Part shown: positions 40,986 through 52,500 of the stretch, piece by piece | How positions within the stretch are numbered: the first letter of the stretch is position 1 | Layout of the letters: the number at the start of each line of letters is the position of its first letter | Source of the DNA: CAYZTD01 sp964638155 | GTDB lineage: Archaea > Thermoplasmatota > E2 > DHVEG-1 | DNA length: 64,000 bases | NCBI GenBank assembly: GCA_964638155.1 | Contig: CAZWYI010000005.1 | Location: 30,625-94,624, forward strand | Direction of reading: 5' to 3' | Notes under the pieces: model-generated | Seen by the model: only the letters and a program-made list of their open reading frames with translations | What the model was told of the DNA's origin: nothing | Databases searched by the model: none | Made by a program: the position numbers and the translations under genes

Positions 40986-43900
40986 TTATTTTTGGTCTCC
41001 GTTATGAACAAGTAGGTTTTCAGCATAAAAAGAATGTGTAGTATTTACTTCAAAGTTGTAGGTTGGAACTTTTTCATATATTTTTTCGATTGAAAAAATT
41101 GTTTGTGTTTCACCATTAATATCATATAATTTATCCCCTATCTTTGCTTTTCCAGCATGTATCCATTCGCCATTTAAATAGAATCTATGGTTAGGGGTTA
41201 TTCTAAGTTTATCATTTATTATCAAATAATAATCAGTCATTTCACATGCCCTATGATGATATATTTTTGTAACCTCTGAAATTGTTATCTCTCCATTTTT
41301 ATCATTATATGATTTTACAAAATCCCCTACTTTTATTTCTTCAATATTTTTCTTTATATCGTCATTCATTGTGATTTTTGATCCAGAAAGAAGACAAGTA
41401 CCTCTATCAATTATTGTTATAGTATAAGGCCATGTATCATCATAATTTGAAAAATCATAGTTAAATGCTTCATCAGATAATTTAATTAAAAGTTCAACGT
41501 AATCATCATCTGTATCTTCATCATAATTTGTCCAAATTTTTAATTCTAATGTATTAGAATCATATTGTACTCCGTTTATCTTGACATATTTGCCGTGATA
41601 TAGCTCGTCGATAATTGTTTCTTCTGAATAGCTCATCTCATAATCTATATCATTGTAGTTAACACTGAAATATAATCTATCACCATTTGGATCATATCCA
41701 TGTATATATTTAGTGGCAGCAGCACCCTCTTGAACAGATGTATAGTGGCTATTGTCTTCAGTAAAATACGGATCTCCGCTATTATCATCATAAACATAAA
41801 AAGTATAGCTTGTTATTGATTCATAATTCTCATGAGTTACCTTAACGCGACATTGTATTTTTCCATCAAAATCAGAATCAGGTACTTCAATTGCCTCAAA
41901 TGATGCTTTGCCTGAGTAGTCAGTTTCCTCTGGATTATCCGGGTCATTTACCTGATACCATGATAAACCATCTTTATATTGATAAGTAACCTCTGCATTT
42001 AGAACGCCTTCTCTACTAGATACATCTGTTACATTTGCTGTAAATAAATCAAACTCATGGATTGGGTTATTTTCTTCATCGACTTCCATTTCATTTATAA
42101 GTATATTAACTTGCATATGTCCTTTTGTTAAAGCAAAATCTATTGTCATATCAGAATTAGCATTTTCTGCTAAAATAACATACTCCTCTGTAAAATATCC
42201 ATCTGCTGTACATCGGAGTTTATACCATGAATTTTTTTCTAAATCAGGTAATATATAATAACCTTGTGAGTTTACCTGTCCAGATTTACTTTCATAAAGA
42301 ACTTCAACAAGAGCATTATTATTACCCCAGGTTAGTGGTTCTCCTGTCACAGAATCAGTTACATTACCAGATATCTTGAATGTGTTTGTACCAACATTTA
42401 CAATTGCTGTACTAATATCACTTATATCTCCATTTTCGTCTTTAACTTTTAGTTTAATAGTTCTTTCTCCAGCAGTCATGTAAGTATGTTGTGGATGCTC
42501 ATAAAATGTCATCCAACCTGTCCAGGTCATATCAAGACCTAAACACATATTCATTTCTGTAATTTGATCTCCATTTGGATCATAACAACCTGAGAAATCA
42601 AACTCAACAGTTGCTGGAACTTCACCATATTCATATGGACCACCAGCATCAGCTATAGGTTCACCATCGTTTCCACCTAAAATTGGCCATAGGACTATCC
42701 AAGAGCTGATTACAAGAACTTCTATGGTTCCAATATCAAAAGTGCCAGCATAGTTAACCATATCAAAGACATTCTCAGTGTTATTGAAATCAGTCCAAGA
42801 TATGCTGAAATTATCAGCTACTAAAGAATTTGAAAATTTAATTTTACCCCATTTAGTATGTCCACTCCACTCTATACCACCATCGATATAGAAACTACCT
42901 GTAGAATATGGAAAGCTATCTGTACTAGTTATATCCCATTGTGTTGTAAAGCCAGGAGATGTAAAGGTTATTGAACTTAATGAAAATTCAAAAGATCCAA
43001 TTCCAATTTCCAATATTTCTGCAGTGGGTTGAATCGATCCAGTAGTTGAAACATCGATAAATCCTTTCTCATTATTACCTTGGCTGGTTCTACTTGAAGA
43101 CCATGAAAAGCTACCTGGATCTATTTCCAGGTTTGCAATAGTAATTGAATTAATAATTTCACTACTATGCTCTGCTTCAAGCCAGGTTATAGTAGCATAA
43201 CATGTACTGTGGATACCAATATCTATAACTGATGGATATTCTGAAGTAGAATACTTCCTAATTTTTAGGTTTAAAGTACCAGATGATAAATCAATTGAAA
43301 AACCATTTATATCCCAATTATCCAAAAGCCAACTATCAATACACTCCGCAATAAATGCTCCAATACCATTGATAGTTATGCTTTGTGTTTTACCACTATT
43401 AAATCTTAGATCAATTAAAATATCGTCTTCGTCTAAAGAAATCTCACCACTTACTGTAAATTCTAAAAAGACATCTACTACATTAAGCTCTGGGAAAGTT
43501 ATAGTTTTACCTTCAGGTCCAGTTATTAGTATGCTAGACCAACTTACAAGAGAACAATTAAGGCTCACAAACAGTTCTTTGTGTGTATAAACTGTAGGGT
43601 CATCTTCTGAGGTTAAAGTACTAACCCCCCCAGACGATGATAAGATACCACCTTGCACAGCATATAAAAGAACTGTAGCACCACCTGATGCTAATTCAAA
43701 ATTATTTACTAATAGAGAGCTACCACCAGGGCCAATTATTTCTAACTTATTCCAACCTGCCTCTATACTTGCAGAACCTGCAAAATAAGAGCGTGATTTA
43801 TCATAGAATACAGAAAGTTTACCCTGTAAAACTAAGGAATCTATATCAATTGATATATCACCACTAACCCATGAAAATTCACCATTAAATTCGTCAACAA

Positions 43901-46900
43901 CTAATTGAGTCGCGGCATTAAGAGATACAGTAAGATTTTCCTCTGATTTATCAATAAAATTCAAAGCAAATCCGCCTTGAGCATACAATAATAATCTATT
44001 TACATCTATACCAAAATATCTAGTGACACCTTCATCAGTTGTTAGATAGTCAATTTGAAATTTATTAATTTCTAATCTTGCAATACCTGCAGCACCAACA
44101 AACTTAAGGTTATCTTTTAGATTAAATCCACCTTCTAAAACAAGTTTGGCCAACCCTTGACCTGATATTTCAAACAAGTCAAGACTCATATCAATAGTAG
44201 GTGTTTTTATACGTGAAAAACTAGCAGAAATAGAACCTCCATAAAGCATTGCACCTATTTCAGCATATTTACCATCATAATTTTTATGAGCATAAACATA
44301 GAATGAAGCATTTACTGAGGCAGAAACGTCAAGATCCTCAATTATATAATCCTCGCTCATATCTCCAGTGATTGCAAACCTACTAATCGTTATATCATAA
44401 ACATTTAAGAAAACTCTCCAGAAATTATCAGAACCTTGAGATTGTCCTTGATTATTAACTACATTGAAAGTTTGAGTGACAAAACTTCCTACTGCAGCAA
44501 TATGTAAATAATCACATGTCACAGTAAATGATCCAACATCTTCAGCAAAGCTATCATCCACTACCTTCTTTGGAATAATAGTTATCTCAGCGTTTGACAA
44601 TGTTAATTCTCCGCCACCCATTATTTTAAATTCCTGATAGACACCGCTATGATATTTTATAAAAGCACCACCAGAAATATCTAGATCAAGGCTTAACTCT
44701 ATATCAAAGAAATAATCGCTTTCATTTATTTTAATAGGTTTTCCTGTAATATTTACACGGGGTGTACTTACATGACAGTTAGAAATACCAAATGTATTTA
44801 TTCCTGCAGTAATATCGATTCCTCCTCTTCTAATATGTATAATACCAGTACCAGCAATAGTAGCTGAGAAACCTGAGAATTCAATAGGTAATCCTGCTAG
44901 ATATGCAGTAACAGTAAAACCAGAAAGTTTGAGAGTTCCAGAAAGTTCTAAATCAAGAGATTCTAGTTCCATATTTGAATTTAAAACTATACTGAAATCA
45001 GTTGCAGCTGAAAGATCAAAATTTCCACTAAATGCTAATCCTATGCCAATATTTATATACGAAACTTTTACAAAACCATCAACAAATTTTATTGTATCAA
45101 TGGTTGCATCTACTGTAATTTTATCCCCAAGATATGTAACCATTCCATAACCAGAAACTTTAAATTGGGCCCATGATAAGAAAAACATCTCTGTATTCTG
45201 TTTTTTGAAACTAAATGTGAAATTATTAAGTTGAAGTTCACCTTCTGCCAATTGGACAGATAAAACATCCTTAAGATTTGTAAAAATATAAATATCTCCT
45301 ACTAGAGATAGATCAAACTCTCCAGTTAGAGTAACAGTATAATTTAAGGTTCCGCTCTGCTTTCCTCCTTTGGGAGATTCCTCAGATTGTTCAAAACTAA
45401 CTGATAGATAAAAATCTTCAAATGTAATTGTCTCAATGTTTGCATCAACTTCAAACCAAATGCTTTCATTGTTGTTATTTGAAATTATTGAAAGAGCATT
45501 TGTTGCAACTCCATTTACATCAAATTTTACTTCAATTAGTCCAATAGATAAATCAACAATATCTCCAACTTTTAATTTAAAATCTTTTAGTTTTACATCA
45601 AATTTTGAATCGAAACTAACATTACCAGTTGTTGAATTCCAGTAAATATCAAGATAGGTGTTATTTGCTATAAATGTACCAGAGAGAGCAATTTCTGTTC
45701 CATCTGGAGAAACATAATTATAATCAGGTAGGGTTACTATTTCATCGATATATAATCTTGCATGACCTGGTTCTATAGATATAGATATTTCTCCATCTCC
45801 TATCTGAGTCCATGAGTTGTTCATATAAAGCCATATCTGGCCTGCTATTACTTCTAAATATCCCTCCATCCAAGTTCGATTATTTGATTCATCTTTATTA
45901 TCAACAAATTTATTGATTTTAAATGCATCAGCTAAGAATGTTACATGATCAAAACGTAGGCCAATGTCGCTTTTTGCTTTTGGGAGAGAAAAACCTGTTG
46001 AATTTTCAATATAATCTGCCATAAAATTTATAAACTCTGATTCAACCCATAGTTCTACATCAAATGGAATTGTCGTATTATGTGAATCAACTAAAATATA
46101 GTTTAAAAAATATTCTGGAGGCTCATTTAGATCACTTTCGCTATTGAAAGCATTGTTAACATGGATATTTAAATATTCAAATTTATCTTCAATGGAACCC
46201 AAAGCATAGGCAACACCTGGAAAACCACCTCCTAAATCAAGATTATTTACCGCACTAGCATCTGCAATAGTTAATCTTATTGTGGGCATCAATTCAAAAT
46301 AAAAATCAAATACTCCATCTTTAAATGAAGTGTTTTCAATAAAAACTGTAAGTGCACTATCATCAAACTCTCCAAATGATACACCAAGCCCCTCTGTAAG
46401 ATTTCCCAGAGTAATATCAGTGAGAACTAATCTAAGTTTATCCAAAGTAAGAATATTTTCTCCTTGAGTTGTAAAACTATTTTCAAATCTTATCCCTAAA
46501 CCTAACGGTCCAAAAGGAGCCAGAAGAATAGGGATTGTAATCAAAGAATGCCCATTTTTAAAGCTAAGATTTTCAATGGATAATCTAGTTTGCCCTAGAG
46601 CCAACAAACCTAACCCAAAAACAAGTGCTAATATCTGAATAATATTCCCAATTTCAAATAGATTAAGATCAAGATCACCATAGGTTGTATCAACAAGAAG
46701 GCTGATATTAACCCAAGAAAAATTAAAACCAATTTTTTCTAAATCAACTCCATAAAGATAATCAAGGTTATCGATGCTGATTTCTTCAAGAGAAATACTT
46801 GCAATACCTACTGTTTCAGCATCAAGTGTGATATCATCTAAATCAAGGGGTATACCAAAATTTGTTAGATCAAGATCTACAATATGTAGATATATATCAG

Positions 46901-49409
46901 CATTATCAAGTGTTATACTAAGTGGGCCTTTCAGGGTAAAACCATCTGGCTCAGCTAAATCAAAAGCAAAGCTAATTCCTCCAGATACACTAAATGCATC
47001 TGATAAAAATCTAAAACTGTTATTTTTTAGTTTGAAATATATCAAAAGTTTATCTATATTAAGATTGATATCAGCTCCTACTTCAAATTTTAAATCTGAA
47101 ACAGTACTATTTTCCCATTCTAAAACAGCTGATGCATAAAGATGGGTTCCAAAAGTAATATTTTCCATAGAAACATTTAGAACCATATCAAACTCATTTG
47201 GATCTAAATAATCTGTTGATGAAAAAGAAAAATCCATAAAGCTACCAGATGTGCCTGATCCAGTTATATTTAGAATTAATTTGCCATTATTAAGTGATGC
47301 ATTTTTTAGAATTATGCTGCCATTAAACTCAGGTATTTTAACATCTATTATGTCTCCATACCATAAATGAAAATCTTCTAAAGATACTAAGGTACCACCG
47401 TTTATATTAAAAACACGTGTGTCTGTACCATTAATATTTTCTGTATGCCAGGAAAAATTAAATCCTCCTGCATGTGTTCCAAAAGAAATTATTCCTTGTA
47501 CGCCGCCTTTAATTTCATTTCTTTCAAATAAACTATTTATACTAAAAGTAGAAACACCTTTTATATTGATCCAGCCTTCTGAAAAATCAGGTGCAATATC
47601 ATATAGAACTATTCCAGCAAGTGTAAAATTAAACCAGAGTGTTTTATTTCCTTGTATATCTTTGTCTTCTGGGTTGATTCCAAAGCCATTAAAGTTTATG
47701 TATAGATTTGAATATTTTATCCCACGTATGATATCAAAGCGAGCAGATGCTTTTATTTTGCCTGGGTTTTTTTCTAGTAAAAACGATGCGTTAAGTCCTC
47801 CCTCTTTGTATTTAATTAGTTGATCCATTGAAATATAGATATTTGCACCAATCAATGTTGATGATATATTTATTTCAAGGTTATTTATTTCAAATCTTTT
47901 TCCTCCTAAGTAAAACTGTGAATAACCTTCTCCATCTAGTATTCCATCATATATTATTTCAAATGATCTATCCTGTAATCTTTTAATATCCATTGATCCT
48001 TCAAAAAGAGTTTCGTTTCCATCATCAGCATATAGATAAAGTGATAAATCCATTTCACTTCTAGTTAATATAAAATGATTGTTTTTTGCATCATATTCAA
48101 CACTGCAGTCGATATTACTGTTTGATTTTATAGAGAATAAAGCGTTCATCTCAGAGCCTGTTAAATCACCATTTAAGCTTATTCCTTTGCCCCCTGCAAT
48201 AAGACTTGCATTGATTTTACCTCTAAAAAATAGATATCTGTTCCATTCTAGTTTAACCGTGTGTGGTAGACCTGAGACATATATCTTATTTTTTGGTTCG
48301 TATAAATCATCACATATTCCTATTTCTTCAACGCTTTCTCCATTTGAATCAAAGCTTAATAGTCCACTTTTTCCGCGTTTTAATGTAAAAGAAACCTCTT
48401 TTGGTATTTTTTTTGCATAAAGATAGGTTGTATTATCATTTTCTTCATGTGATAGATACACATTTACCTGTGAATCATCAGTTCTTATTCTTTCAAAATT
48501 AAAAATTGATTGAGCTAGATTTTTTGTTCTATCTATTTTTATTTCAGCTTTTGATGCTGGATTATATTCTATTCTAAATTTGTCTTCAGATATTTTTGTA
48601 TCTTCATCCATATCGATATAGCTATAGATAATTGAAAGTTTATCATCTCCAGCGATATCTCCTGGATCTATTTTTACAGCATGACCTGCTCTTTTATTTC
48701 TATACAAAATATATGGTATAAATTTGTATGTAACTTCACATTTGTCTGGTATTTTTTCATATAGATCTGATTGGTATCCAAATCTAACCTTATCTCCAGT
48801 GTTATTTTGGTTTAAAAAACCTGGGAAGTGTAGTTCTAAAAAACCTTCAAAAAAACCATCTTCATATGGTAAATTGCTTATTTTTTCTATTGTCAACTTA
48901 AAATTGATGGAAAGTGCTAGAGGCTTAGTTATACCTGGGAGAATGGTACATTTTGCACTAATATCGTCTGTTCCATCATAGTTTATATCTATTTTTGTTT
49001 CTTTGAATAGAAAAAGTTCTGATTCTTGAGTTATTCCATTATAGTTTGTAAAAAACTTTAGTTTTAAACTAGCGTTATTTTGTTTTATTTTATCTATATA
49101 TGTCAAAAGTATTTTCTTTTTATTTTCATCTAATTCTTCTAATTGTTCATTATCTTTTTTAGAATTTCTAATAGATTTTATTTCATCTATTATCTCTCTA
49201 ATTCTATCAATTATTGGTTTATCTCTATCTTTTAATTTTTCAAGAATTTTACTGATAAAAGTATTTTTTTCTTGTGTTTTTTCTTTTATTTTTGAAAAAA
49301 AGTTGTTTGATGCCATAACTGAAGTTGCAAACGTAGATAAAAGAATAAAAACACAAAATATTGTAATAATTTTATGTAAAAGTCTATTTTTACGTCTATT
49401 TAGCTTCAT
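40986..49409 (-). CDS. Giant secreted beta-rich protein with PKD-like domain and C-terminal Hint (intein-like) domain
   Basis: A 2807-residue protein. A signal peptide (residues 10-33) leads to a Lys/Glu-rich helix. Residues 130-2240 are a very long series of amphipathic beta strands with repeated Gly, Asn and Asp turns and hardly any Cys, like an extended solenoid or AsmA/lipid-bridge-type structure; family unknown. Then come PKD-like (2253-2338), carboxypeptidase-regulatory-like (2343-2426) and Ig-like (2431-2670) segments. Residues 2672-2807 are a Hint domain: Cys2672 in CLLSGSKITM, TPNHRFYLNGEW, and ending HSFYAENLLVHNGDQK (His2802, Asn2803). Hint domains self-cleave; with 4 residues after Asn, processing could trim the tail or attach the protein to a nucleophile, Hedgehog-like. 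GGGAGAT precedes the ATG. Confidence 0.82.
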   Translation of the reverse strand: MKLNRRKNRLLHKIITIFCVFILLSTFATSVMASNNFFSKIKEKTQEKNTFISKILEKLKDRDKPIIDRIREIIDEIKSIRNSKKDNEQLEELDENKKKILLTYIDKIKQNNASLKLKFFTNYNGITQESELFLFKETKIDINYDGTDDISAKCTILPGITKPLALSINFKLTIEKISNLPYEDGFFEGFLELHFPGFLNQNNTGDKVRFGYQSDLYEKIPDKCEVTYKFIPYILYRNKRAGHAVKIDPGDIAGDDKLSIIYSYIDMDEDTKISEDKFRIEYNPASKAEIKIDRTKNLAQSIFNFERIRTDDSQVNVYLSHEENDNTTYLYAKKIPKEVSFTLKRGKSGLLSFDSNGESVEEIGICDDLYEPKNKIYVSGLPHTVKLEWNRYLFFRGKINASLIAGGKGISLNGDLTGSEMNALFSIKSNSNIDCSVEYDAKNNHFILTRSEMDLSLYLYADDGNETLFEGSMDIKRLQDRSFEIIYDGILDGEGYSQFYLGGKRFEINNLEINISSTLIGANIYISMDQLIKYKEGGLNASFLLEKNPGKIKASARFDIIRGIKYSNLYINFNGFGINPEDKDIQGNKTLWFNFTLAGIVLYDIAPDFSEGWINIKGVSTFSINSLFERNEIKGGVQGIISFGTHAGGFNFSWHTENINGTDTRVFNINGGTLVSLEDFHLWYGDIIDVKIPEFNGSIILKNASLNNGKLILNITGSGTSGSFMDFSFSSTDYLDPNEFDMVLNVSMENITFGTHLYASAVLEWENSTVSDLKFEVGADINLNIDKLLIYFKLKNNSFRFLSDAFSVSGGISFAFDLAEPDGFTLKGPLSITLDNADIYLHIVDLDLTNFGIPLDLDDITLDAETVGIASISLEEISIDNLDYLYGVDLEKIGFNFSWVNISLLVDTTYGDLDLNLFEIGNIIQILALVFGLGLLALGQTRLSIENLSFKNGHSLITIPILLAPFGPLGLGIRFENSFTTQGENILTLDKLRLVLTDITLGNLTEGLGVSFGEFDDSALTVFIENTSFKDGVFDFYFELMPTIRLTIADASAVNNLDLGGGFPGVAYALGSIEDKFEYLNIHVNNAFNSESDLNEPPEYFLNYILVDSHNTTIPFDVELWVESEFINFMADYIENSTGFSLPKAKSDIGLRFDHVTFLADAFKINKFVDNKDESNNRTWMEGYLEVIAGQIWLYMNNSWTQIGDGEISISIEPGHARLYIDEIVTLPDYNYVSPDGTEIALSGTFIANNTYLDIYWNSTTGNVSFDSKFDVKLKDFKLKVGDIVDLSIGLIEVKFDVNGVATNALSIISNNNNESIWFEVDANIETITFEDFYLSVSFEQSEESPKGGKQSGTLNYTVTLTGEFDLSLVGDIYIFTNLKDVLSVQLAEGELQLNNFTFSFKKQNTEMFFLSWAQFKVSGYGMVTYLGDKITVDATIDTIKFVDGFVKVSYINIGIGLAFSGNFDLSAATDFSIVLNSNMELESLDLELSGTLKLSGFTVTAYLAGLPIEFSGFSATIAGTGIIHIRRGGIDITAGINTFGISNCHVSTPRVNITGKPIKINESDYFFDIELSLDLDISGGAFIKYHSGVYQEFKIMGGGELTLSNAEITIIPKKVVDDSFAEDVGSFTVTCDYLHIAAVGSFVTQTFNVVNNQGQSQGSDNFWRVFLNVYDITISRFAITGDMSEDYIIEDLDVSASVNASFYVYAHKNYDGKYAEIGAMLYGGSISASFSRIKTPTIDMSLDLFEISGQGLAKLVLEGGFNLKDNLKFVGAAGIARLEINKFQIDYLTTDEGVTRYFGIDVNRLLLYAQGGFALNFIDKSEENLTVSLNAATQLVVDEFNGEFSWVSGDISIDIDSLVLQGKLSVFYDKSRSYFAGSASIEAGWNKLEIIGPGGSSLLVNNFELASGGATVLLYAVQGGILSSSGGVSTLTSEDDPTVYTHKELFVSLNCSLVSWSSILITGPEGKTITFPELNVVDVFLEFTVSGEISLDEDDILIDLRFNSGKTQSITINGIGAFIAECIDSWLLDNWDINGFSIDLSSGTLNLKIRKYSTSEYPSVIDIGIHSTCYATITWLEAEHSSEIINSITIANLEIDPGSFSWSSSRTSQGNNEKGFIDVSTTGSIQPTAEILEIGIGSFEFSLSSITFTSPGFTTQWDITSTDSFPYSTGSFYIDGGIEWSGHTKWGKIKFSNSLVADNFSISWTDFNNTENVFDMVNYAGTFDIGTIEVLVISSWIVLWPILGGNDGEPIADAGGPYEYGEVPATVEFDFSGCYDPNGDQITEMNMCLGLDMTWTGWMTFYEHPQHTYMTAGERTIKLKVKDENGDISDISTAIVNVGTNTFKISGNVTDSVTGEPLTWGNNNALVEVLYESKSGQVNSQGYYILPDLEKNSWYKLRCTADGYFTEEYVILAENANSDMTIDFALTKGHMQVNILINEMEVDEENNPIHEFDLFTANVTDVSSREGVLNAEVTYQYKDGLSWYQVNDPDNPEETDYSGKASFEAIEVPDSDFDGKIQCRVKVTHENYESITSYTFYVYDDNSGDPYFTEDNSHYTSVQEGAAATKYIHGYDPNGDRLYFSVNYNDIDYEMSYSEETIIDELYHGKYVKINGVQYDSNTLELKIWTNYDEDTDDDYVELLIKLSDEAFNYDFSNYDDTWPYTITIIDRGTCLLSGSKITMNDDIKKNIEEIKVGDFVKSYNDKNGEITISEVTKIYHHRACEMTDYYLIINDKLRITPNHRFYLNGEWIHAGKAKIGDKLYDINGETQTIFSIEKIYEKVPTYNFEVNTTHSFYAENLLVHNGDQK

Positions 49410-49583
49410 TTAATATTATCTCCCAGGGAATTTTAAATAATATTTTTATATTTATTTAAGCTTAGATAAAATAATAGATATAATACTACTACTTTATACT
49501 TATATTAATCTATGTATATAATAGTATTTAAATATTATTATATATTTGTTATCAAAAAACAAAAAAAAGTAAAAAATAGTGTT

Positions 49584-52500
49584 TTATAAACTACCGAAAT
49601 TAACTATAAAAACATCCTCTAAACTATCAACTGCAACAACCTCATTTTCTGAATCAAAAACCCTAGCCAAAAGAGCAACATGACCAAAATAAAAACCATC
49701 TAAAACACAAACATATTCAGATATAGACTTATTGAAAGAAACATTATCGACTAGATCACCACCAACATAAAAACCAATATTCCTAACAGATGAAATATTG
49801 GAACCACTAACATTTACCACAAAATCAAAACCACCAATAACAACTGTTTTAAAAAATGAGAATCTAAGCTTATTTAAAAGATAAAAACCACCATCAACAG
49901 GACTAACTATATCCACACTAACATCAACAGCATCACCCTCATCATCAGAACTATTGCTTTCAGTAGTAAAACTAAAAACACAACTTGTAGTATTACCACT
50001 ACCCACATCTGTTGCATTCACAAAAACACTATAAGTTGTATTAAAATCAAGATCATCTACACTACAACTTTTGGTACCATTCACATCACCGTTATCGCTA
50101 TTGCTACCAATATCAGGCACAGTTTCAATATTCCAACTAAAACTATCGCCATCAGGATCCTCAATCAAAAACCTAATCTCAGAAAGATCTACAGATACAT
50201 CCCTAGAGTTATTTTCAAGATTAACCAAAGACACAAGAGGTTGAGAATTAACACCATCATCCTCATTATCATCATCGTCTCCATCATTAACATTTTTTTC
50301 TGTATTAAAAACAAAAACACATCTAATCTCACGGCCACTACCACTATCACAAGCAGATACAACCCACTTATAACTAGTATCATACTCCAACGGAGAATCT
50401 ATACTACAAGTCTTAAAACCACCATACTCCGCAGTACCACTACTACCACCTATATCAGGAACTGTCTTAATACTCCAATCAAAACTATCACCCTCAGAAT
50501 CAACAATATTAACACTCAACATACCAATATCAACAGAAATATCAGTACTACCATTAACCGGGCTAGGCATACTAATCACAGGAGCAACATTACTCATATT
50601 AACAACACATACAGTATACTCACAATAACCCCTGCCACCTCTATCATCAGTAACAGTTAAATTAACAACAAAAACACCCACATCACTAAAAACATGAGAA
50701 ACATCTACACCAGATTTAAAAGAATCATCACCAAAACTCCAATTATAACTAACAATCTCTCCATCTGGATCATAACTACCACTAGCAGAAAAACTAACAC
50801 TCTCACCAACATCCAAAGGTTCAGTATAATTAGAATCTATAACTGCAACAGGTTTTTCATTACGAGCACCCTTGATTTCTAGTGCTGGATCACCAAACAA
50901 ATTCAAACCATAAAACAACTCCTTAGAAACAAAACCAGCATCCTTCTTCATAGTATTAAAAGCATCACCCACAATAAAATTATCCTTACCAAAAACAGCA
51001 TTCCAAAACAACCTATCAAACTTAACACTCTCCTCAATATCCTCAGGCATCATCATACTGTTAAAAACACCACCCACAGCACCATTCCTATCCACAACAA
51101 GAAGTTCACCAATCTGACGGGCAGATGGATTATCAAACTGGCCACCATAACAACCAGTAGAAAAAATAAAAGGATAAGTATCAGTGTTTTTAAGACAATT
51201 AATATAATATCCCCCATTAGGAAACCTGAGAAGTCTATAAGGGTCTCTAGGATTATACCAAGGAGTCCAACCATCATGACCAGAAACGGGACGAGTAGCA
51301 TGTCCGATATGGTTAATAATACCAACTCCACTATTAATCAAACCAACAACATCCTCATACTGCCAATTCAAACGAGCAGCTCTATACCCACCAATATCAG
51401 GATAACTATCATGAAACTCAACAATATCAAATTTACTAGAAGGAATACCCACAGTCTCATAATCAGAAATAATGCCATCTGGCGAAAGATCACGATTATT
51501 CTCCCTATCATCACTATCCCAAAACCAATGCACACCAACACCAGCACCATCAACAGCTAATTTTAACCAGGGATAACTAAAAGTTTCAAGGCCACCGCCA
51601 AACTTTTTCATGTGTAAAACATTAGGATAATTATACAACAAACCCATATGCTCACTAGCAGACAAAACATTTAAATAATCATCAGAAACAGAATCATCAA
51701 GATAAGAAACAGTCTTAATTACAAAATCAGAAAGCTCACCAGGGCTATTGACAGGTGCACGACCCACACATAATTTAGGATCAAGATTAACACCATATAC
51801 ATCCAAACCAAAAGGATCACTATATTTTTCATCAATACAACCATAAAACCAATCAGAAGCAATAGTAGCCTCCCTATTCAAAGGAGGAGCACTAGTACCA
51901 TCCTTAAACCTACCGACCTCCTGGCCATTAACAGAAACCATAAAAGTATCAAAACCAGAACGAGGACTATTATAAAAACTAACACGAACACCTACTACTC
52001 TACTATTATCAGAAGACAGCTCAACACTACCACCCGAACCCTGATCCCTGTAATTAACAGATCTGCAACTACCGCCTTGATAACTAAAAGTAGAAAGATT
52101 CCAACCAGAAGCACCATGAGCTATTTCACTTTCAGAATAACTACCAGAAACACCACCAAGACTAACACTATCACAAGGCATAGCAGAATCATCAACACCT
52201 ATATTACCATCACCATCATAGCCAAGAGCACTCTCATCATAAGCACTAACACCACTAACATAAAGATTCCTAGGATTCTTATCAGCAGCAGGCATATCAT
52301 CATAAAATTCAGGCCAATCCTCTTCATTATATGGATATAAAGTACTAATTTTAACATCCACCGGTTCACCAGACTCAACACCCAGATCAGAAAACGGAAC
52401 CATTAAACTAGTCCAACCAGAACTACTAGAATCAGAATCACTAGAAGACTCAGATGGAAAAAGATCACTACCTATCTGAAAAGTAGGGACCTCAGTTGTA

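Noticed and set aside
40986..49409. Classical intein interrupting a host protein
   Set aside because: Only 4 residues follow the terminal Asn and no extein continues, so splicing of a housekeeping protein is unlikely; a Hint or BIL-type domain fits better.
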